From positions 1 to 9,871 of the forward strand of contig JAFRPH010000003.1 of NCBI GenBank assembly GCA_017429205.1: a stretch of DNA of 9,871 nucleotides, in the 5' to 3' direction. Made by a program: the position numbers and the translations under genes. The stretch comes from Bacteroidales bacterium (GTDB lineage: Bacteria; Bacteroidota; Bacteroidia; Bacteroidales; UBA932). Below the pieces are notes generated by a model that saw nothing but the letters and a program-made list of their open reading frames with translations, searched no databases and was not told the origin of the DNA. Shown here piece by piece: positions 6,109 through 9,871 of this stretch (positions within the stretch are counted from its first letter, which is position 1; every line of letters begins with the position of its first letter).

Positions 6109-8040
6109 TCATTCGGCGTTTTGCGCCCCTGGGGTACCGAAGGAAGCGTTGAAAATCGCTTCCGTCCAGGAAACGTAGGAGGCCGGAACGTAGTTCTGCA
6201 GGCAGGACGCGCCGAAATCATTGTAGAGATTGGAGTAGAGGGAGACGGAAGGCAGGACGGCGGCGTATTCCTGCTGGAAGGCCAGCCAGGCCCTGCAGTA
6301 GCCGATCAGATCACCGGGCTGGGTCTTGCGCATGGCCACGGCCGCCTCGTAGAGCTTCTCGTCCTTCAGACCGCCGACGGCCCAGATGTGGTTCCCTTCC
6401 CCATCCGTGATGAAGCCGGCAGAGGGATCGTACACCAGGTCAAAGTTGGTGGCCATGAAGAAGAGATCATAGTCGCTCTCCTCCGTGTGGTAATACTGCG
6501 GAAGGATCTCCGCCAGGGGCTGTGCTTCGACGGTCAGACCGATGCCGCCGTCGGCCAGGTCAGCCGGCAGCTGCTGTTCGAGCGCGGAGCCCGCCAGACT
6601 GTTCAGCGGATAGACCAGGTGCAGGGTCAGGGGCTCCGGGCCGCCCTCCGCGGCCCGGTAGCGGAGGCCGTCGCCGGCCTGCCAGGGCTCGCCGGATTCG
6701 TTGAGGTTCCAGCCCGCCTCATCGAGCAGGGCGGCAGCAGCCGCGGGATCCCGCGTATAGGGCGGCAGACTGTCGAGAGAGAGGGTTCCCAGCGCAGCCT
6801 TGTTCTGCTCATATTTCGCGACTGCTTCGGCGTCCTCCGCATCCGGCGCGGTGAGGGACACGGCGCCGGTCAGCAGGCGGTACATCCACTGACCGAGGCC
6901 ATAATAGCCGTCGACCCGCTGTCCGCCCTCACCGACGGTGTCAGCCACGAAGCGGTCACGGTCGATCAGCAGGGCGATCGCCCGGCGTACACGGACATCC
7001 GCCAGCGCCTCATGCTCGGCGTTGAAGCTCAGCATGCTCAGACCGCTGCGGGGATAGGTATACGCAATATAGCGCTCCGGCTGCTCTTCCGCCAGCGCCA
7101 TGCCCTCGCGGACAACGGCGGCATCGCTGATCTTGTTCAGCAGGAGTACTTCCCCGGAGGTGAACGCCGGCAGCAGCTCGTCCTGCTTCAGAGAGCGGAA
7201 CACGATGCGACGGAAGTCCGGCCGGACTTTGGAATAAGGATTCAGCTCAAAGGTTGCCGTGCCGTCCTCAAAGGAAACGAGGACGTAGGGGCCGCTGACC
7301 ACGGAGGGCCAAGTCCGGTATCCATTTTCACTGTCGAGGATCCGCTCCGCAAGACCGTCCGCGGTGAACTCACCGGTCAGATACACGCCTTTGCCGTCGT
7401 CCGCGACACGCGCCCCGGGTGCGAGGACATGGATCGGATAGGGAACGCAGTCCAACAGGCCCAGCTCATAGAAGAAGGGCAGGTACTCCTTGCGGACCGT
7501 GACGGCCAGCTGGTCCTCCGCGATGACGCGCACGCCGCTGAGCATGTCGGCTTTCCCACTGATGTAGTCGTCATAGCCGAGCAGATAGGCGGGCTTGCGC
7601 ACATTGCCGCCGATGGCCTCCATCTCCGGCGCCATCGTCAGCAGCAGGGAAAACGCATAGTCCCACGCGGTGATCGGGGTGCCGTCGGAATAGAAGAGAT
7701 CGTGCTCGAGGACCATGGTATAGGTCCTGTCGCCGGTCTTCACATCCTGGGTCACCACAATTGAGTTCACCACCTGAGGATTGACGACAAACATGCCCTG
7801 CGCGCCGTTCCATTCCACCAGGTTATACCCGTGCAGGAGGAAGCGCACGTCCATGTCGCTGCTGCCGTTCCCCCACAGTGAGGTGAAGAAGCTGCCGGTC
7901 AGCGGAGTCGTCACCGCCACAGTCAGTTCCTCCGGGAGGATCTCAGCCTCGACGGTGGCAGGCTCGCTCTCCGCAAGCGCCGGCACAGCACCGAACAGCA
8001 GGCTCAGCGCCGCCAGGAGCGCAAGGATCTTCTTTGCCAT
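6109..8040 (-). CDS. Secreted peptide-type solute-binding protein (SBP_bac_5 family), no lipobox
   Basis: Complete 643-residue protein of the OppA/DppA-type extracellular binding family, which captures oligopeptides, dipeptides or similar ligands for ABC import. Family landmarks in order: LEHDLFYSDGTPITAWDYAF (111-130), SGPYVLVSFE (249-258), SFNAEHEALADVRVRRAIAL with IDRDRF following (338-364), and DPAAAAALLDEAGW (431-444). The signal peptide is residues 1-23, likely cut ALA|ES. There is no cysteine before residue 198, so this is not a normal lipoprotein, although most Gram-positive homologues are. The start is firm: TGA lies in frame three codons upstream. The gene ends in tandem stops TGATGA, followed by a terminator. 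No permease or ATPase gene is in the window, and both flanking genes encode adhesins. It may be an orphan binding protein serving a transporter elsewhere, or have another extracellular role. Ligand unknown. Confidence 0.92.
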   Translation of the reverse strand: MAKKILALLAALSLLFGAVPALAESEPATVEAEILPEELTVAVTTPLTGSFFTSLWGNGSSDMDVRFLLHGYNLVEWNGAQGMFVVNPQVVNSIVVTQDVKTGDRTYTMVLEHDLFYSDGTPITAWDYAFSLLLTMAPEMEAIGGNVRKPAYLLGYDDYISGKADMLSGVRVIAEDQLAVTVRKEYLPFFYELGLLDCVPYPIHVLAPGARVADDGKGVYLTGEFTADGLAERILDSENGYRTWPSVVSGPYVLVSFEDGTATFELNPYSKVRPDFRRIVFRSLKQDELLPAFTSGEVLLLNKISDAAVVREGMALAEEQPERYIAYTYPRSGLSMLSFNAEHEALADVRVRRAIALLIDRDRFVADTVGEGGQRVDGYYGLGQWMYRLLTGAVSLTAPDAEDAEAVAKYEQNKAALGTLSLDSLPPYTRDPAAAAALLDEAGWNLNESGEPWQAGDGLRYRAAEGGPEPLTLHLVYPLNSLAGSALEQQLPADLADGGIGLTVEAQPLAEILPQYYHTEESDYDLFFMATNFDLVYDPSAGFITDGEGNHIWAVGGLKDEKLYEAAVAMRKTQPGDLIGYCRAWLAFQQEYAAVLPSVSLYSNLYNDFGASCLQNYVPASYVSWTEAIFNASFGTPGAQNAE

Positions 8041-8049
8041 TGGTCTTCA

Positions 8050-8056
8050 TCCTTCC
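8050..8056 (-). promoter_or_regulatory. Ribosome binding site of the solute-binding protein
   Basis: GGAAGGA on the minus strand, with its last A 9 bases before the ATG at 8040. The match is good but weaker than that of the giant adhesin. The ATG overlapping its end (8050-8048) is out of frame. Confidence 0.75.
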
Positions 8057-8084
8057 CTATCGCTTTCGCGTTTCATCAGGGATG

Positions 8085-8113
8085 CCCGGCGCAGCTTTCA
8101 CAGCCGCGCCGGG
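8085..8113 (-). terminator. GC-rich hairpin in the adhesin/binding-protein gap, no U tract
   Basis: In minus-strand RNA CCCGGCGC (8113-8106) pairs with GCGCCGGG (8092-8085), then a G-U pair (8105/8093) and two more GC pairs close on a 7-base loop UGUGAAA, 11 bp in all. In plus-strand RNA the wobble would be an A-C mismatch, so the structure favours minus-strand transcripts. It starts 29 bases after the adhesin stop. Without a U run it may be a weak or factor-dependent terminator, or an mRNA-stabilising and processing element that lets some transcription pass into the binding-protein gene. Confidence 0.5.
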
Positions 8114-8142
8114 GCTTGTTCGGTCGTTTGGGTTCCATGGGT

Positions 8143-9871
8143 TTACTCGATGCATTCGCCGACGTTGATGTAGGCCCCGCCGATGCCCAGCGGCACCGTG
8201 GGATCATCGATCACGATCGAGCTCTTGGTGTAGAGGACGGTGAACTCCATGTCGTGGGCTTCCATGACACCCTTGATGTTCTCGTGGTTCATGTAGTAGC
8301 CCTCGACGATCGGGGACTTCACGTCGAATTCCGTGCCGTAGGGCAGCTCGACGACGTAGTCCGGGCGGAGGATGGCGCCGGTCTCGGCCACGCGGTAGTG
8401 GATCGTGAGTTTGAAGATCCGCGCGGTGTAGTGGACATCCACCTCAGTATCGGCCATCAGGGTGCCCTTCACGCGCTCCAGATCGGGTTCATAGCCCTCG
8501 CGCTCAGGTGTCACCACGTCGTACTCCGTGCCGATGGGCAGGACCTTCTCGACGATCTCCATCAGCGTATCGTCGATCCAGTAGCGGATCACCAGGGTGT
8601 AATCCTGACCGATGGCAGTCGTGACGGAAGCCGCAGCCGTCGGCGTGACTTCCGTGCCGTTAGCCAGATCAACCGGATCAGCGGTCGCCGTCCCGTCGTT
8701 CGTCAGCTCGTCGGAGGCCAGGAGGTCGTCCACGGTCACCTCGTGCTCAGCCGTAAAGGTCTTCGTCTCACCAGGATGGAGGACGTCGATCGTCTCGGAG
8801 ATGCCGGTCACCGTATCGGTCACCACCACGTTGTAGAGGTCCACCGTGCCTTCGTTGGTCACGTCGATCGAGTAGATCACCGTTTCGCCGAGGCCGAAGG
8901 GCGTGCCGTCCTCATGCTCATTGGTCACTTCCATGGTCATGGTGAGGGTGGTATCCGCTTCCTCGAACTGATCGGTGGAGCCGGTGACTTCAACGATCTT
9001 GTTGTCGGGCGTCCGGATCGCGGCGGTATTCGCGTATTCGCCGGCCAGGATGTCCTCGGACGTGACCGTGTGCGCCACGTTCACCGTCACGGTGGCGCCG
9101 GGTGCGATCTCCGCGATCGTCGCCTGATGCTCGCTGTCCACGGTGTAGCCGCTGCCGGCCAGGATCGTTGCGCTCAGGTCGTTCACCACGACGCCGGTCA
9201 GGGTCTCCTCGGTGATGTTCTTCACGCTGATCGTGAAGGGGATCTGATCGCCCAGCGCATAGGGTGTTTCCGCAGCGGGCGTCGTCTTTTCGGGCTCGAT
9301 CGGGGTGTCGCCGGTCACTGTCAGCGTACCGAAGACCGTCTCGATCTCGTAGTTGTCCGCCTTGGTGCCGGTGTTCAGGGTGTAGGTAAAAGTGTTCTCG
9401 CTGCTGCCGATGAGGGTCTGCGTGCCGGTCACGTCACAGGACGCGCCCTCGCCCGCCGCAAAGCCGTCGCCGTTCACCGTCACGGTGTCGTTCGTCAGCG
9501 CGGTGCCGTCGTAGGCCTTCTCATCATCCGCAGAGGTCAGGGTGATCTTGCGCCTGGTGATTTCCAGCTGCCCGTCCACGATCACAAACTCAACGTTCGC
9601 GTAGTTGTCGTTCGTGTTCGTGAAGTTTTCCGGCTCCAGCTCCATGTCGTAGGTGCCCGCGTCGGTGCCCTTCGCCTCGGCAGTGCCGCTGAAGGTGAAG
9701 TCCGCCTCGGTGTACAGGCCCGTCTCGTCCTCAATGCTGACGTCGTAGCCGGTTACCTTGTGCTCTTCGCCGTCGTAGGTGACCTCGTCGGAGTGCTCCG
9801 TGATCGTCACAACCACGTGCTTCTCGGGCGTGCCGTACGGGTTGATCTTCAGCTGTCCGTCCACGATCACA
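8143..9871 (-). CDS. C-terminal part of a modular surface adhesin, 5' end beyond window
   Basis: The last 575 codons of a larger gene are present. The frame is open to the right edge, and the GTG at 9870 is an internal Val inside a repeat (VIVDGQL), not a start. Modules by visible residue: YDG/MBG-like repeat 1-95 and a second 96-186 (TYDGEEHKVTGYD, KAYDGTALTND); DUF11-like modules about 190-305 and 306-420 (LGDQIPFTISVKN and LGETVIYSIDVTN, with TNTA-like ends); MucBP-like modules about 424-482 and 486-547 (GTEYDVVTPEREGYEPD, GTEFDVKSPIVEGYY). After these comes IDDPTVPLG and then a short tail ending NVGECIE. There is no LPXTG motif, membrane segment or basic tail, and none is hidden in the other two frames of the following 102 bases, so a simple frameshift does not explain the lack. 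A cell-surface or secreted adhesin binding mucin-like glycans is inferred from module type. Confidence 0.9.
   Translation of the reverse strand, partial: VIVDGQLKINPYGTPEKHVVVTITEHSDEVTYDGEEHKVTGYDVSIEDETGLYTEADFTFSGTAEAKGTDAGTYDMELEPENFTNTNDNYANVEFVIVDGQLEITRRKITLTSADDEKAYDGTALTNDTVTVNGDGFAAGEGASCDVTGTQTLIGSSENTFTYTLNTGTKADNYEIETVFGTLTVTGDTPIEPEKTTPAAETPYALGDQIPFTISVKNITEETLTGVVVNDLSATILAGSGYTVDSEHQATIAEIAPGATVTVNVAHTVTSEDILAGEYANTAAIRTPDNKIVEVTGSTDQFEEADTTLTMTMEVTNEHEDGTPFGLGETVIYSIDVTNEGTVDLYNVVVTDTVTGISETIDVLHPGETKTFTAEHEVTVDDLLASDELTNDGTATADPVDLANGTEVTPTAAASVTTAIGQDYTLVIRYWIDDTLMEIVEKVLPIGTEYDVVTPEREGYEPDLERVKGTLMADTEVDVHYTARIFKLTIHYRVAETGAILRPDYVVELPYGTEFDVKSPIVEGYYMNHENIKGVMEAHDMEFTVLYTKSSIVIDDPTVPLGIGGAYINVGECIE
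8227..8601 (-). repeat. Two MucBP-like modules
   Basis: Visible residues 424-482 and 486-548 share the layout beta strand with IRYWID or IHYRVAE, then LPIGTEYDV or LPYGTEFDV, a P..EGY motif, and KGT or KGV followed by a closing VHYT or VLYT. This is the MucBP plan, found in proteins that bind mucus or act as stalks. The two copies are clearly homologous but well diverged. Confidence 0.75.
9313..9871 (-). repeat. YDG/MBG-like Ig repeats, first one cut by the right edge
   Basis: The segment GTGATCGTGGACGG.CAGCTG occurs at 9870 and again at 9585, giving a 95-residue period (VIVDGQLKI and VIVDGQLEI). Each unit contains a YDG motif and an NY near its end (NDNYANVEF, ADNYEIETV). Such units are usually present in many copies, so the gene probably continues well beyond the window. 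Confidence 0.75.

Noticed and set aside
6036..6221. Minus-strand 61-codon frame overlapping the end of the binding-protein gene
   Set aside because: It overlaps a well-supported gene out of frame, runs through the terminator, and has no ribosome binding site.
6121..7764. Plus-strand 547-codon open frame
   Set aside because: Mirror-codon frame of the solute-binding protein, with no family motifs of its own.
8076..8138. Tiny minus-strand frame MEPKRPNKPRRGCESCAGHP in the gap, with a CxxC
   Set aside because: Only 20 codons, no Shine-Dalgarno sequence upstream, and the sequence is dominated by the GC hairpin arms.
8041..8142. Sortase tail lost by frameshift from the right-hand adhesin
   Set aside because: None of the three minus-strand frames after the stop codes for a hydrophobic segment or an LPXTG-like motif.
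9868..9870. GTG at the right edge as the start of the adhesin fragment
   Set aside because: It encodes the Val of a VIVDGQL repeat that recurs 95 residues later, so it is an internal codon of a longer gene.

Overview
The window carries three genes, all read on the minus strand. In order of transcription (right to left) they are the C-terminal end of a large modular surface adhesin (8143-9871, cut by the right edge), a complete secreted peptide-type solute-binding protein (6109-8040), and the first 1967 residues of a second, giant multidomain adhesin (1-5902, cut by the left edge). The DNA is GC-rich. The adhesin modules (YDG/MBG-like, DUF11-like, MucBP-like, SpaA/Cna-B-like and FctA-like pilin domains), the strong AGGAGG ribosome binding site and the short U-tailed terminator suggest a Gram-positive Clostridia-type Firmicute, probably from a gut or rumen community. 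That placement is inference from style; no taxonomic marker is present.

Region by region: 8143-9871 encodes two YDG-like repeats, two DUF11-like modules, two MucBP-like modules and an unusual short tail ending in NVGECIE instead of an LPXTG sorting signal. Bases 8041-8142 are a short gap with a strong GC hairpin but no U tract. Bases 6109-8040 encode an SBP_bac_5 (OppA/DppA-type) protein with a signal peptide but no lipobox cysteine and no permease or ATPase genes in view. Bases 5903-6108 hold, in transcription order, a rho-independent terminator, an imperfect dyad, a good sigma-A-type promoter (TTGCCT-17-TATAAT), a hairpin at the predicted mRNA 5' end, and a perfect AGGAGG. Bases 1-5902 encode the giant adhesin: signal peptide, Pro/Glu-rich linker, SH3-like domain, second acidic linker, head domain, seven beta-sandwich modules that each carry a Lys...Asp/Glu...Asn set, a SpaA-like domain, an FctA-like pilin domain, and 101-residue SpaA repeats running off the window.

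The three products would all be exported. The adhesins look like long extracellular fibres stiffened by intramolecular isopeptide bonds (inference), and the binding protein lies between them as a probable free exoprotein. The terminator and promoter between binding protein and giant adhesin make the adhesin its own transcription unit. The binding protein may depend partly on read-through from the upstream adhesin gene, since no clear promoter is seen in front of it.

The very long plus-strand open frames across these genes are mirror frames produced by the near absence of TTA, CTA and TCA codons in the sense genes. They are not annotated. No RNA gene, CRISPR array, insertion sequence or attachment site was seen. 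No wholly new system is demonstrated; the most unusual points are the seven-module isopeptide-type rod, the non-LPXTG cysteine-containing tail and the non-lipidated orphan binding protein.
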